In this document: in pieces, positions 41,424 through 52,082 of the stretch | How the letters are laid out: each line of letters begins with the position of its first letter | Numbering within the stretch: position 1 is the first letter of the stretch | Source: an uncultured Clostridia bacterium | GTDB lineage: Bacteria > Bacillota > Clostridia > Christensenellales > Aristaeellaceae | Assembly (NCBI GenBank): GCA_944333055.1 | Contig: CALVKT010000018.1 | Coordinates: 1 to 52,503, forward strand | DNA length: 52,503 nt | Reading direction: 5' to 3' | Notes under the pieces: generated by a model | The model's database searches: none | What the model was told of the DNA's origin: nothing | Seen by the model: only the letters and a program-made list of their open reading frames with translations | Position numbers and translations under genes: made by a program

Positions 41424-42038
41424 TCATGTGCCCTCGCCGCTCTCCACATCGACCTCCGCGTAGCAGGCCTCCTCGATCTTGGCGAGGATGTCCTCCACAC
41501 CGGTGCCGTCCTCGGCGGAGAAGGGGATCACCTGCCAGGGCTGCACGGCCAGCGCGCGGCAGATCGGCGCGATGTGCTTGAGGCGCGCGCCCCGGCTGAT
41601 CTTGTCCGCCTTCGTGGCGATGACCGTGAAGGGGATGCCAGCCTGACGCAGGAACGCGTTCATCTCCCTGTCCTCCGTGGATGGCTCGTGGCGGATGTCC
41701 ACCAGATGGAACACGCAGCACAGATCCTGCGTGCCGGCGAAGTAGTCCTGCATCATCTTGCCCCAGGATTCTTTCTCCTGCTTGGAGACCTTGGCAAAGC
41801 CGTAGCCGGGCAAATCGATGAAGTTGATCTCGCGGTTGATCTGATAGACGTTGATCAGCCGCGTCTTTCCCGGCGTGGCGCTGGTGCGCGCCAGCTTGGT
41901 GCGGTTGGTCAGCTTGTTGATCATCGAGGACTTGCCCACGTTGCTCTTGCCCGCAAAGGCCACCTCCGGGCAGCCCTTCGTGGCATACGCGCCGTAGTCC
42001 TTCATCGAGGTGATGAAATCCGCTTGTTTGACTCGCAT
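41424..42038 (-). CDS. engB: Ribosome-biogenesis GTPase EngB/YsxC
   Basis: This is a 204-residue GTPase needed for 50S subunit maturation. G1 [17 protein letters not shown]2 TSATPGKT, G3 [10 protein letters not shown]4 IATKADKI and G5 FSAEDGTG are all present. The PGYGFAKVS pattern is specific to EngB. It lies 15 bases behind lon, a gene pair common in Firmicutes. Confidence 0.96.
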   Translation of the reverse strand: MRVKQADFITSMKDYGAYATKGCPEVAFAGKSNVGKSSMINKLTNRTKLARTSATPGKTRLINVYQINREINFIDLPGYGFAKVSKQEKESWGKMMQDYFAGTQDLCCVFHLVDIRHEPSTEDREMNAFLRQAGIPFTVIATKADKISRGARLKHIAPICRALAVQPWQVIPFSAEDGTGVEDILAKIEEACYAEVDVESGEGT

Positions 42039-42053
42039 GGTCTTCTCCTTGTC

Positions 42054-44477
42054 TTATGCGTGCAGCCCGGCCGTCGCCTCCGCACCCGCCGTGGGCAGCA
42101 CGTCGGGCAGTTTCGCCCCGCTCGCCTTCGGCGTCTTTTTCGGGCGCGGCGCTTCGCACAGCGCCGTCGTCAGCACGGTGTCCACCGTCTCCGCCGGGAT
42201 GATGGTCAGCGCCTGGCGCACGTTTTCGGGCACCTCTTCCAGATCCTTGAGATTCTCCCTGGGGATGAGCACCGTGTCGATGCCCGCGCGGTGCGCCGCC
42301 AGCAGCTTTTCCTTGAGGCCGCCGATGGGCAGCACGCGCCCGCGCAGCGTGATCTCGCCGGTCATCGCCACGTTCTGGCGCACGGCGATGCCCGTGAGCG
42401 CGGAGACCAGCGCCGTGGCCATCGTCACGCCCGCGCTCGGACCGTCCTTGGGCACGGCGCCCTCCGGCACGTGGATGTGGATATCCAGCGTCTTGTAGAA
42501 GTCGCGCTCGATGCCCAGCTCGTCCGCGTGCGCGCGCACGTAGGACTTGGCCGCGCGGGCGCTCTCCTTCATCACGTCGCCAAGGCTGCCGGTGAGCTCC
42601 AGCTGGCCGGTGCCCGGCATCGTCGTCGTCTCGATTTGCAGCGTGTCGCCGCCCACGACCGTGTAGGCCAGGCCGTTGACCACGCCGATCTCCGGCTTCT
42701 TGCCGGCCTTCTCGTAGTGGTAGCGCGGCGCGCCCAGGTACTCCGTCAGCTTCTGCGGCGTGACGGTCACGCTCTCGATCTCGTCGTCGATCATCTGCAC
42801 GGCGCTCTTGCGCACCACCTTGCCGATCGTGCGCTGCAAGCGGCGCACGCCGGCCTCGCGCGTGTAGCCCTGAATCAGGCTGCGCATCACGCGGTCGCTC
42901 ATCCTGACGCTCTTTTGTTGCAGGCCGTGCTCGGCGATCTGATTGGGCAGCAGGTGGCGCTTGGCGATATTCAGCTTCTCCTCCTCGGTGTAGCCGCTGA
43001 CCTCGATGACCTCCATGCGATCCAGCAGCGGCCGGGGTATCGTATCCACCGAGTTCGCCGTGGTGATGAACATCACGCCGGACAGGTCGAACGGGCACTC
43101 CAGATAGTGGTCACGGAAGGCGTGGTTCTGCGCGCCGTCGAGCACTTCGAGCATCGCGCTGGCCGGATCGCCGCGCACGTCGGAGGCCATCTTGTCGATC
43201 TCGTCGAGCAGGAAGACCGGGTTGAGCGTGCCCGCCTGCTTGATCGATGTGATGAGCCGGCCCGGAATCGCGCCGATGTACGTGCGCCGGTGGCCGCGAA
43301 TCTCCGCTTCGTCGCGCACGCAGCCCAGCGACATCTGCACGAACTTGCGCCCCAGCGCCCGCGCGATGGATTTGGCGATGGACGTCTTGCCCACGCCGGG
43401 CGGGCCGACGAAGCAGAGCACGGGGCCGCGCATGTTGTTCTTGATGCGGCAGACGGCGAGGTATTCGATCACGCGCTCCTTGACCTCCTCAAGGCCGTAG
43501 TGATCCTCCGCCAGCACGCGCCGCGCGCGCTTGAGGTCCAGGTTGTCCGGCGTGCGCTTGCCCCACGGCAGGTCGAGCATCCACTCGATGTACGTGCGGC
43601 TCACGCCGATCTCCGGACTGCCCGGCGCCATGCGGGAAAGGCGTTCCAGCTCGCGCTGCGTCTTCTCCTTCGCCTCGTCGTTCATGGGCGTCTTTTCCAG
43701 CCGCTCGCGCAGATCCTCCACGTCCGTGGCATCCTTGTCGCCCAGCTCCGTCTGAATCGCCTTGATCTGCTCGCGCAGGAAGTAATCCTTCTGATTCTGC
43801 TCAATCTGCTTGCGCACGCGCGCCTGCACCTTTTTCTCCACGCCCGCCAGCTCCGTCTCGCGCACGAGGATGGCGCAGATGCTCTCCAGCCGCGTCAGGT
43901 CGTCCAGCTCTTCGAGCACCTGCTGGCGCTCGTCGAGCTTTTGCAGCACGTTGGCGGCGATCATGTCCGCCAGCTGGCCCGGATCCTCGATCTCCATCAC
44001 CGACTGGATCGTCTCCGTGGAGATGCGCCCGCTCATCTTGCAGTAGTCCTCAAAGTAGTTGTGCGCCGTGCGCAGCAGCGCGTCCGTCTCGATGGAGGCC
44101 GGCGTCTCCTGCGGGAGCACTTCGTCGAGCGCGCCCTCGAAGTACGGCTCCTCCTGCGTCACCGCGCGCAGGATGGCGCGGCTCTTGCCCTCCACCAGCA
44201 GGCGGATGTTGTCGCCCGGCAGCTTGATCACCTGCTTGATCGCGGCGATCGTGCCCACGTGGTAGATGTCGTCGATGCCGGGGTCGTCCACGTCCATGTC
44301 GCGCTGCGCGACGAGGAAAATCCGCTGATCCTCCATCATGGCGCGCTCCAGCGCGGCGACGGACTTCTTGCGCCCGACATCAAAGTGCAGCACCATATGC
44401 GGAAAGACCATCAGACCGCGAAGCGGCAGCATCGGCAGCGTCACCGGCCGCGTGCGTTTTCTTTTCGGCTTGGCCAA
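42054..44477 (-). CDS. lon: ATP-dependent protease Lon
   Basis: This is an 807-residue AAA+ protease. N-terminal substrate-binding domain with [17 protein letters not shown]; coiled-coil region; Walker [17 protein letters not shown] and Walker [13 protein letters not shown]-terminal Ser-Lys protease with [15 protein letters not shown] (catalytic Ser) and [15 protein letters not shown] (catalytic Lys). Length and order match LonA, which degrades misfolded and regulatory proteins. The start is TTG with GGAGG nine bases upstream; the preceding frame has no better start. It is followed by engB. Confidence 0.97.
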   Translation of the reverse strand: MAKPKRKRTRPVTLPMLPLRGLMVFPHMVLHFDVGRKKSVAALERAMMEDQRIFLVAQRDMDVDDPGIDDIYHVGTIAAIKQVIKLPGDNIRLLVEGKSRAILRAVTQEEPYFEGALDEVLPQETPASIETDALLRTAHNYFEDYCKMSGRISTETIQSVMEIEDPGQLADMIAANVLQKLDERQQVLEELDDLTRLESICAILVRETELAGVEKKVQARVRKQIEQNQKDYFLREQIKAIQTELGDKDATDVEDLRERLEKTPMNDEAKEKTQRELERLSRMAPGSPEIGVSRTYIEWMLDLPWGKRTPDNLDLKRARRVLAEDHYGLEEVKERVIEYLAVCRIKNNMRGPVLCFVGPPGVGKTSIAKSIARALGRKFVQMSLGCVRDEAEIRGHRRTYIGAIPGRLITSIKQAGTLNPVFLLDEIDKMASDVRGDPASAMLEVLDGAQNHAFRDHYLECPFDLSGVMFITTANSVDTIPRPLLDRMEVIEVSGYTEEEKLNIAKRHLLPNQIAEHGLQQKSVRMSDRVMRSLIQGYTREAGVRRLQRTIGKVVRKSAVQMIDDEIESVTVTPQKLTEYLGAPRYHYEKAGKKPEIGVVNGLAYTVVGGDTLQIETTTMPGTGQLELTGSLGDVMKESARAAKSYVRAHADELGIERDFYKTLDIHIHVPEGAVPKDGPSAGVTMATALVSALTGIAVRQNVAMTGEITLRGRVLPIGGLKEKLLAAHRAGIDTVLIPRENLKDLEEVPENVRQALTIIPAETVDTVLTTALCEAPRPKKTPKASGAKLPDVLPTAGAEATAGLHA

Positions 44478-44534
44478 ATTCGTGTTCCTCCTTCACATGC
44501 GGCCCGCGCTCGTATATCGGGCCGGCGTGCGCTT

Positions 44535-44563
44535 ATTATACCTGAACGATGTGCGATTTGCAA
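44535..44563 (-). promoter_or_regulatory. lon promoter
   Basis: On the minus strand, TTGCAA (44563-44558), 17 bases, TATAAT (44540-44535). No inverted repeat of the CIRCE or CtsR type was seen next to it. Confidence 0.85.
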
Positions 44564-44581
44564 CCGATGCGCCCTGACCAA

Positions 44582-45478
44582 CTATCGCCTGTCATCAACT
44601 CCCTGTGCACAGCAGCGCGTGAAGCGCTCCAGCAGCGGGCCCTTCCAGCCGTCCGTGCGCCAGGCGCACACGGCATGGATGCGCGCATCCTGCATCGCCG
44701 TGGGCAGCTCGCACAGCGCGCCGCAGGCAAGCTCTTCCTCCACGGCGAAGCGCGGCAGGCACGTGATGCCGATATCGTGGCAGACAAGCCGCTTGATCGT
44801 CGGGATGCTCCACAGCTCGATGACGTGGCTCAGGGTGATCGCGCGCCCGGCGAGGTAGTGTTCGAACATCCGGCGAAAGATGCACATCGGTTCGTTGATC
44901 AAAAACGGGACGTCCAGCGCGCGCCCCGGCGTGATCAGCTCGCCAACCTCCGCCGCCGTGCGCGGCGAGGCGACGGCCGCAAGCTCAAATTCGCCCATCG
45001 GCACGGTCGAGAGCCTGCCCGCAAAGCCGCCTACGTCCTCATAAAACACGCCCGCATCCAGCTCGCCGCACAGCAGCGCGTCGCGGATGTCAAAGCAGTT
45101 CATGGATTTGAGGCGAAGCCGCGCCTGCGGGGCCTGGGCATGGAAGCGCTGGAGCACCGGCGGCATCCGAAAGCAGAGCAGCGTCTCGCCCACGCCCGCG
45201 CGCAGCTCGCCGCGGCACGCGGAGAGCTCCTGATCGAATCCGCGCATCTTCTCCACCGAGTCGAGCACCTCGCGCGCGTAGGGGACGAGCTGGCGGCCCG
45301 CGTCGGTGAGCACCATGCTGCGCCCCGCCTTTTCAAACAGGCGCACGCCCAGCTCCGCCTCCAGCTGGTGCATCTGGAAGGTGATCGTCGACTGCGTATA
45401 GCAGAGCCTGACCGCCGCGCGCGTAAAGCTGCCCTCCCGAACGATCGTCTCAAACGTCTGGATACAGCGCAGATCCAT
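44582..45478 (-). CDS. LysR-family transcriptional regulator
   Basis: This is a 298-residue regulator. The N-terminal winged HTH reads MDLRCIQTFETIVREGSFT followed by AAVRLCYTQSTITFQMHQLE and LFEKAGRSMVLTDAG, then a type 2 periplasmic-binding-like effector domain (about 90-290) with VASPRTAAEVGELI. The effector is unknown. It is divergent from a GNAT gene, with an inverted repeat between them, so the acetyltransferase gene is a likely target besides autoregulation. Confidence 0.92.
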   Translation of the reverse strand: MDLRCIQTFETIVREGSFTRAAVRLCYTQSTITFQMHQLEAELGVRLFEKAGRSMVLTDAGRQLVPYAREVLDSVEKMRGFDQELSACRGELRAGVGETLLCFRMPPVLQRFHAQAPQARLRLKSMNCFDIRDALLCGELDAGVFYEDVGGFAGRLSTVPMGEFELAAVASPRTAAEVGELITPGRALDVPFLINEPMCIFRRMFEHYLAGRAITLSHVIELWSIPTIKRLVCHDIGITCLPRFAVEEELACGALCELPTAMQDARIHAVCAWRTDGWKGPLLERFTRCCAQGVDDRR

Positions 45479-45500
45479 CTCGTCACATCTTTTCAAAAAT

Positions 45501-45520
45501 ATTGAACCGATTCTTTCAAT
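45501..45520. promoter_or_regulatory. Probable LysR operator
   Basis: ATTGAA (45501-45506) and TTCAAT (45515-45520) form a perfect inverted repeat with an 8-base spacer, in the LysR-type T-N11-A shape, between the divergent LysR and GNAT genes. Confidence 0.55.
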
Positions 45521-45528
45521 CATTCGAT

Positions 45529-45557
45529 TTGAAAAAAGCGTTCCTGTGCTGTATGAT
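45529..45557 (+). promoter_or_regulatory. Promoter of the GNAT gene
   Basis: TTGAAA (45529-45534), 17 bases, TATGAT (45552-45557), just downstream of the LysR inverted repeat. Confidence 0.75.
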
Positions 45558-45602
45558 AGCAGAAAAGGGCATCAAACGCAAGCCCCATCAGGAGGAAATC
45601 GC

Positions 45603-46103
45603 ATGAATACGCTCAGACACGCCACCTCGCGCGACCTGCCCGACGCCCTGGCGATCATCGATCAGGCAAAGTCCTTCCTGCGCGCGCAGGGCATCGACCA
45701 ATGGCAGGACGGCTACCCGGATGAAGCGATCCTGCGCGCAGATATCGAGGCGCAGCGCGGCTATTTTTTGATGGCGGACGGGGAAATCGCCGGCTATCTG
45801 TGCATCGACTTCGGCGGAGAGCCGGCATATGATCACATCGACGGCGCGTGGCTGAGCGACGCCCCCTACGGCGTCGTGCACCGGCTGGCGCTGCTCCCCG
45901 CGTTTCGCGGGCGCGCGCTCAGCGACGCGGCGTTCGATCTGGCGGCAGCGCTGTGCAGGGCGCGCGGCGTCCGGAGCCTTCGCGCCGACACGGATGGCTG
46001 CAACCTGCGCATGCAGCGCGCGCTGGCGCGCAGCGGCTTTGTCCGCTGCGGCACGATCTTCTTTCAAGGCGGGGACAAGCTGGCCTTTGAAAAGCCGCTG
46101 TGA
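45603..46103 (+). CDS. GNAT family N-acetyltransferase
   Basis: A 166-residue acetyltransferase. AGGAGG precedes the ATG by seven bases. Sequence starts MNTLRHATSRDLPDALAIID; motif A for acetyl-CoA is VVHRLALLPAFRGRALSDAAF, the end FVRCGTIFFQGGDKLAFEK. IDQWQDGYPDEAILRADIE is characteristic of a clostridial subgroup with a conserved WQ near residue 38. The acceptor is not known. It is divergent from LysR and convergent with clpX. Confidence 0.9.
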   Translation: MNTLRHATSRDLPDALAIIDQAKSFLRAQGIDQWQDGYPDEAILRADIEAQRGYFLMADGEIAGYLCIDFGGEPAYDHIDGAWLSDAPYGVVHRLALLPAFRGRALSDAAFDLAAALCRARGVRSLRADTDGCNLRMQRALARSGFVRCGTIFFQGGDKLAFEKPL

Positions 46104-46110
46104 CAGAAAA

Positions 46111-46138
46111 ACCGCGGAGAATACGCATTCTCCGCGGT
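46111..46138. terminator. Bidirectional terminator between GNAT gene and clpX
   Basis: A perfect 12-bp stem, ACCGCGGAGAAT (46111-46122) with 46127-46138, has a 4-base loop. On the minus strand A4 at its left foot gives a T-run for clpX. On the plus side the T-run is short. Confidence 0.8.
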
Positions 46139-46147
46139 CTCTTCATC

Positions 46148-47461
<1,314 letters not shown>

Positions 47462-47530
47462 TTCGCACCTCAGATTCCAGATTTCAAATCGATAGAGAAT
47501 GATTTCTCCCCCGTCAGGAGGAGAAATCAC

Positions 47531-48130
47531 TTACTTTTTGCGCGGCTGATAGATCTCGTCGATGATGCCGTAGGCAAGCGCCTCCTGCGCGGTCATGAAG
47601 TAATCGCGCTCCACATCCTGCTGGATCTTCTCCAGCGGCTGGCCGGTCATCTCCGCCATCAGGGCGTTCATCTTGGTCTTCGTGCGCAGCAGCCACTGGG
47701 CGTGGAGCTGCACGTCGGTCGCCTGGCCGCTCGCGCCGCCGCTGGGCTGATGGATCATGACCTCGCTGTTGGGCAGGGCCAGACGCATGCCCGGCTCGCC
47801 CGCCATCAGCAGGAACGCGCCCATGGACGCGGCCATGCCCAGGCAGACGGTGCGGATCTTCGGGCGGATATAGCGCATGGTGTCAAAAATCGCCATGCCG
47901 TCCGTGACGCTGCCGCCCGGACTGTTGATGTACATGGAGATCTCCGCGTCCGGGTCTTCCATCTCCAGGAACAGGAGCTGGGCGACGACGCTGTTGGCCA
48001 GCGTCTGGTTGATCTCCCCGCGCAGGAACACCACGCGATCCTTGAGCAGGCGGGAGTAGACGTCATAGGAACGCTCGCCGTACGGCGTCTTCTCGATGAT
48101 GCTCGGCTCAATATAGTAATTGCTGGTCAT
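47531..48130 (-). CDS. clpP: ATP-dependent Clp protease proteolytic subunit ClpP
   Basis: A 199-residue serine protease forming tetradecamers. Catalytic triad: Ser102 in [13 protein letters not shown], His127 in [13 protein letters not shown], Asp176 in [23 protein letters not shown] is the oxyanion-hole region. The N-terminus [20 protein letters not shown] fits Firmicutes ClpP. It lies between tig and clpX, the usual order. Confidence 0.98.
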   Translation of the reverse strand: MTSNYYIEPSIIEKTPYGERSYDVYSRLLKDRVVFLRGEINQTLANSVVAQLLFLEMEDPDAEISMYINSPGGSVTDGMAIFDTMRYIRPKIRTVCLGMAASMGAFLLMAGEPGMRLALPNSEVMIHQPSGGASGQATDVQLHAQWLLRTKTKMNALMAEMTGQPLEKIQQDVERDYFMTAQEALAYGIIDEIYQPRKK

Positions 48131-48163
48131 TCGGGGTCCTCCTCGTCAGATGACGCGCCCGGA

Positions 48164-49453
48164 TTATTCCTCGACCTTCGCGTTGTCGGTCAGGAACTTC
48201 ACGCAGTTGTCGCGGATGGCGTCGGCCTTGAAGTAGTCGATGTCGGACTCGGAGAGGGTCGCCTTGAACTCCTCGACGGTCTTGCCGGCCTGCTTGGCGA
48301 AGGCCTCCAGCTGCTTGTCGATCTGCTCCTGCGTGGCGTCGATCGCCTCGGCCTTCTCGATGGCCTCCAGCACCAGGTGCGCCTTCACGCTCTTGATCGC
48401 CTGGCCGCGATAGTTCTCGCGGAAGGCCTGCATGTCGGAGCCGGTGTACTTGAGGAAGTCCTCGATCTTGAGGCCGTTGCCCATGAGGCGGTACTCAAAG
48501 TCGCGCATCATGGAGTCGATCTGGCGCTCGATCATCGCCTCCGGAATCTGCACCTCGGCGTTCTCAAGCACCTTCTCGATCACTGCGTTGGTGAAGTTGT
48601 TCCGGTCGTGCTCGGCCGCCTGAGCTTCCAGTTTGGCACGGATGTCGGCCTTGTATTCAGCGAGCGTGTCAAACTCGGAGATGTCCTTGGCGAAGTCGTC
48701 GTCCAGCGCCGGCAGCTGGGTCTCGGTGATGCTGTTCACCTTGACGTGGAACACGGCGTCCTTGCCGGCCAGCTCTTCGGCGTGGTATTCGGCCGGGAAG
48801 GTGACGTGGAGATCCTTCTCCTCGCCGATGTGCATGCCGACCATCTGCTCTTCAAATCCGGGGATGAAGGAGCCGGAGCCGATCTTGAGCGTCTGATCCT
48901 GCGCGGTGCCGCCGGCAAAGGCGACGCCGTCCACGCTGCCCGCGTAGTCAAGGTTCACGGTGTCGCCCTCGGCGACGGCGCGATCCTCCACGCTGACCTC
49001 GGTGGCCTGCTTGCTGCGCTCTTCCTCGACCTTGGCGTCCACCTCGGCGTCGGTGACGAGGGTGGTCTCCTTCTTGACGGCCACGCCCTTGTACTCGCCC
49101 AGCGTGACGTCCGGCTTGACGAAGACCTCGCAGGTGAACTTGAGGTTCTTGCCCGCGCCGATCTCCTGAATCTCGATCTCCGGACGATCGACGACCTCGA
49201 CCTTGTGCTCGTCGATGGCCGGGGCGTAGACCTCGTCAAACACCAGCTCAAACGCCTCGTCGTAGAAGACGCTCTCGCCGTAGAGGTTCTCGATCATCTT
49301 GCGCGGGGCCTTGCCCTTGCGGAAGCCCGGCACGGTGACCTGCTTGCGCACCTTCAGGTACGCCTTGCCCATCGCCTCGTCGAATTTGACGCTATCAATA
49401 TCAAAGGAAAGTTTGACCTTGTTGCCGGCAATCTTTTCCACGGTGGTGCTCAT
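48164..49453 (-). CDS. tig: Trigger factor
   Basis: A 429-residue ribosome-associated chaperone and peptidyl-prolyl isomerase. The ribosome-binding N-domain has QVTVPGFRKGKAPRKMIE, with the signature GFRKGKAP. The FKBP-type domain (about 150-240) reads VAEGDTVNLDYAG and FIPGFEEQMVGMHIGEE. A helical C-domain completes the protein. MSTTVEKIAGN at 49453 is the start; GGAGGAG lies upstream. First gene of tig-clpP-clpX. Confidence 0.97.
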   Translation of the reverse strand: MSTTVEKIAGNKVKLSFDIDSVKFDEAMGKAYLKVRKQVTVPGFRKGKAPRKMIENLYGESVFYDEAFELVFDEVYAPAIDEHKVEVVDRPEIEIQEIGAGKNLKFTCEVFVKPDVTLGEYKGVAVKKETTLVTDAEVDAKVEEERSKQATEVSVEDRAVAEGDTVNLDYAGSVDGVAFAGGTAQDQTLKIGSGSFIPGFEEQMVGMHIGEEKDLHVTFPAEYHAEELAGKDAVFHVKVNSITETQLPALDDDFAKDISEFDTLAEYKADIRAKLEAQAAEHDRNNFTNAVIEKVLENAEVQIPEAMIERQIDSMMRDFEYRLMGNGLKIEDFLKYTGSDMQAFRENYRGQAIKSVKAHLVLEAIEKAEAIDATQEQIDKQLEAFAKQAGKTVEEFKATLSESDIDYFKADAIRDNCVKFLTDNAKVEE

Positions 49454-49542
49454 GTGCTTTTGCTCCTCCTGCATACTCATCCATGATGATGTTGATGTGT
49501 GCTTGCGCGCTTTGGCCCGTTAAACTCAATGGCCTAAATTAC

Positions 49543-49571
49543 ATTATAGCACACTTATAAATGAAGATCAA
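49543..49571 (-). promoter_or_regulatory. tig-clpP-clpX promoter
   Basis: On the minus strand, TTGATC (49571-49566), 17 bases, TATAAT (49548-49543), with a TGC extended -10. Confidence 0.8.
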
Positions 49572-49590
49572 TCCTGATTTCTTCGAAAAG

Positions 49591-49612
49591 ACCCGGTTTT
49601 GACCGGGTTTTT
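49591..49612. terminator. Orphan hairpin with T-tract
   Basis: ACCCGGT (49591-49597) pairs with ACCGGGT (49602-49608), followed on the plus strand by T4. No plus-strand gene ends here; it could stop antisense transcripts running off the tig promoter region or insulate the next gene. Confidence 0.5.
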
Positions 49613-49750
49613 CCGCCTTTTCCATCCATTCTTTCCGTCATCGACGATACGTATGCAAAAGCGCGCGCAATTATGCGGTGACCGCCTCACATAAGCCGGC
49701 GGCCCTGCGGGCACACTGTGCCTGAACCTGAGCGCGGGAGGGAGAGCATA

Positions 49751-51592
49751 TTGAAGGCATCGCTTTTGCACGTCGTCAGCGCGCGCGTGCGCACGGCGGC
49801 GGACGTGGACGACGCGCTGCGCCACCTGCGCCGCCTGCACGCGGACAGCCATACGCTGCTCCTCTTCGCCGATTTTCATGCGGCCCCGGCGCAGAGGCTG
49901 CCGGGCGACGCGCCGCTGCTGCGCAGGATGCAGTCGGGCGTCATGGCGATGAACGCACAGCGCCCCGGACAGTTCCTGATGCTCTGGCGCAGGCGCGTGT
50001 GGGACGACGCCGCGCGGCTGTATCTGGGCTTTGAGCAGGCGCAGACCTGCCGCGACGTGATCGCCGGCCTGCTCGGCGGCGGGCGCACGCAGGCGGTCTT
50101 TGACGCGGCGACGTTCGCGCCGCCGTCGCTTCAAGGCCGTTACGACGCCGTGCTCTTCTCGGACGTCTCGCTGCTGTGCACGCCGGACACGCCCGCGCGC
50201 ATGCTGGACGCGCTGGGCGATGCGTCCTGCGTCTGCGCGCCCGTCGTCTCGCCCCGCGCGTATCCGGAGACCGTGTTCGCGCGGCTCGTGCGCACGTGCG
50301 GCTTCTCCCTCTCGCCGCTCGCCGCCGCGCGCGGCGCGCTGGCCCCGCGCGGCATGCTGGACGCCGAGCGCCATCCCCTCCTCCTGCGCGCGCCGTCGCT
50401 CGCCGCGCCGGCAGGCGGCCTTGCGCCCGCGGCTGCGGGCTGCTTTTTCATGCGCCGCCGGACGCCCACGCTGCCGCCGCTGTTCGCCGCGCATCAAATC
50501 GCCTGCCGAAGCGACGCGGGCGTGCAGGCGTTCCTCGCGCCGCTTCAGGTCGCCCTCTTCTTTTTGAGCGCGCTGCTGGGGCTGCCGCTGCTCGCCGCGC
50601 TGGCGCTGCTGCCGGAGGCGGCCTGCCTGCTGCGGCCCCGGCTGCTGCCCGGCGCGCTGCTGCGCACGGCGCTGCTGCCGCTCATCGCCGCCGTGTCGCT
50701 CGACGCACTGCTCTGCCGCCGGTTTGCACAGGCCAGGCGCTTTCGCCCGCGCCTGCCCGACGCGCTGATGACCGCACCGGGCTGCCTGCTGGTGGGCAGC
50801 GTGTTGCTGCCCGTGTCCATCGCCAGCGCGCAGGCGCTCCCCGCGCTGCTGCCCGTCGCGCTGCTCTGGCTCGGCGCGCCGCTGCTGCTGCCCGCGCTTC
50901 ATGCGCCGAGCATGGAGCGGATTCCGCTCGATGAGAGCCAGCAGGCCCAGCTGCGCACGCTGGCCGAAAGCGCCTACTTTGACGCCGCGCGCAGCGCCGA
51001 ACAACCGAGCGCCCTGCGCATGCTCGCCGCGTGCGCGGGCTGCATGCTCGGCGTGCTCGAGCCGGACGAGGCCGCGCGGCAGGTGCAGGCGCTGCTGCCG
51101 GACGCCCATGCCCGGACGGCCGGTGAACAGGCCGCCGCGCTCGCCTGCGCGCAGTTTCTGCGCGAGCGCATGGCCGACTGCGACGCCGCCCTGCGCGACC
51201 TGCCGCAGGCCATCGAAGCCTTCGTGCGCGCGCAGCCCCTGCCCGCGGAGAACGGCAGGCTGGCCGCATTCCTGCGCATCGCGCGCAGCGGCGACGCCTC
51301 GTCCGACGCCCTCGCGCCGCTTTCGCAGGCCGGGGCGGGCAATCCGCTCGACGCGCTCTTTCTGCCGCTGGGTCCCGCGCGCGCCACGCCCTGCCACACG
51401 CTCACCCTGCCGCTCACCCATCCGCATACGTTTCTCAGCCGTCTGCTGACCGCCCCCGACGCGCAGACGGATGCAGCCGATGCGCTGCCCCGCTTTCTGG
51501 CATTGAGCGCCGCCGCGCTCGCCCATCCGTTTTATGCGCTGCTGATGCGCTCGCCCGTCACCGCGCCCTATGCGCCGCTGCTCTGCCTGTGA
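49751..51592 (+). CDS. Reduced cyclic beta-1,2-glucan synthase (NdvB/GT84)-like membrane protein
   Basis: A 613-residue protein starting at TTG, with GGGAGGG eight bases upstream. Residues about 5-110 parallel the beginning of the NdvB glycosyltransferase domain: a VVSARVRTAADVDDAL strand-helix, a LLLFADFHAAPAQRLPGD segment, GVMAMNAQRPGQFLMLWRRR, and WDDAARLYLGFEQ where NdvB has W-x(n)-WMGWERKRG. The catalytic DADT-like motif is replaced by LFSDVSLL. Four to six membrane helices lie at about 260-390, ending LLWLGAPLLLPALHAP, followed by LDESQQAQLRTLAESAYF as at the NdvB domain border. Glucoamylase and phosphorylase parts are absent. Probably not catalytic; role unknown. Composition is rich in Ala, Leu and Arg. 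Confidence 0.6.
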   Translation: MKASLLHVVSARVRTAADVDDALRHLRRLHADSHTLLLFADFHAAPAQRLPGDAPLLRRMQSGVMAMNAQRPGQFLMLWRRRVWDDAARLYLGFEQAQTCRDVIAGLLGGGRTQAVFDAATFAPPSLQGRYDAVLFSDVSLLCTPDTPARMLDALGDASCVCAPVVSPRAYPETVFARLVRTCGFSLSPLAAARGALAPRGMLDAERHPLLLRAPSLAAPAGGLAPAAAGCFFMRRRTPTLPPLFAAHQIACRSDAGVQAFLAPLQVALFFLSALLGLPLLAALALLPEAACLLRPRLLPGALLRTALLPLIAAVSLDALLCRRFAQARRFRPRLPDALMTAPGCLLVGSVLLPVSIASAQALPALLPVALLWLGAPLLLPALHAPSMERIPLDESQQAQLRTLAESAYFDAARSAEQPSALRMLAACAGCMLGVLEPDEAARQVQALLPDAHARTAGEQAAALACAQFLRERMADCDAALRDLPQAIEAFVRAQPLPAENGRLAAFLRIARSGDASSDALAPLSQAGAGNPLDALFLPLGPARATPCHTLTLPLTHPHTFLSRLLTAPDAQTDAADALPRFLALSAAALAHPFYALLMRSPVTAPYAPLLCL

Positions 51593-51642
51593 GGGGACGT
51601 CTCTTCCGGCCGCCGCGAAGCGAGGAGGGAAGGCTGAGGGAC

Positions 51643-51676
51643 GCCCAGGGAGCGCGCATCGTCGCGCGCCTTGGGC
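51643..51676 (+). terminator. Possible terminator behind the NdvB-like gene
   Basis: A GC-rich stem of GCCC..GCGCGC with GCGCGC..GGGC, with two bulges and a 6-base loop, lies 50 bases after the stop. The following T-tract is poor. Confidence 0.35.
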
Positions 51677-51749
51677 GCTCCTTGCGATTCCCGGCGCTCT
51701 GCCCCCAATCGCCCAGCCCGGTTAAAGCGGTTACACACCCCTCAACAAA

Positions 51750-52082
51750 CTAAATAAATGTTCTTTCCCACATCTGGGGGTACCATACCCACTCATAGCG
51801 GAGCATGGACAGGTTGGACGCTCCCAGCACCTTGTCATAGGGGCATTGGGCGAAGAACAGCACCGCCCCGTTGGGCTTGACCGCCCATTTCACCGCCTCC
51901 CACAGCTCGGGGAGCGGCAGCGGCACATCCCAGTAATTTCGGGTGGTGCCGTAGGGCGGATCGGTGAGCAGCATATCAACCGAGTGCCGGGGCAGGGACA
52001 GCAGCCCCTTGATCCCGTCCATCAGGTACAGGCCCTCCGCCATGTTTGGGACATTTTGTCCCAAAGTGGCGTTATCGGTCAT
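51750..52082 (-). pseudogene. Truncated DNA (adenine/cytosine-N4) methyltransferase
   Basis: Only 110 residues remain of an expected 230-280. MTDNATLGQN leads to LYLMDGIKGLLSLPRHSVDM and the catalytic motif IV LLTDPPYGTTRNYWDV, then LPELWEAVKWAVKPNGAVLFF and LRYEWVWY. In complete relatives the frame continues after WxWY with a K-T/N segment and reaches the AdoMet-binding FxGSG motif; here it ends YPQMWERTFI and stop. The AdoMet motif is lost, so the product cannot methylate DNA. The start overlaps the previous gene by 11 bases. Confidence 0.75.

Noticed and set aside
41574-44858. A 1094-codon open frame on the plus strand over engB, lon and part of the LysR gene
   Set aside because: Shadow of lon: same reasoning, with no ribosome-binding site and no family motif.
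49568-51526. A 652-codon minus-strand frame opposite the NdvB-like gene
   Set aside because: Gln/Arg/Gly-rich with no motif. It also warns that an open frame alone does not prove the plus-strand gene; the ribosome-binding site and NdvB-like pattern do that.
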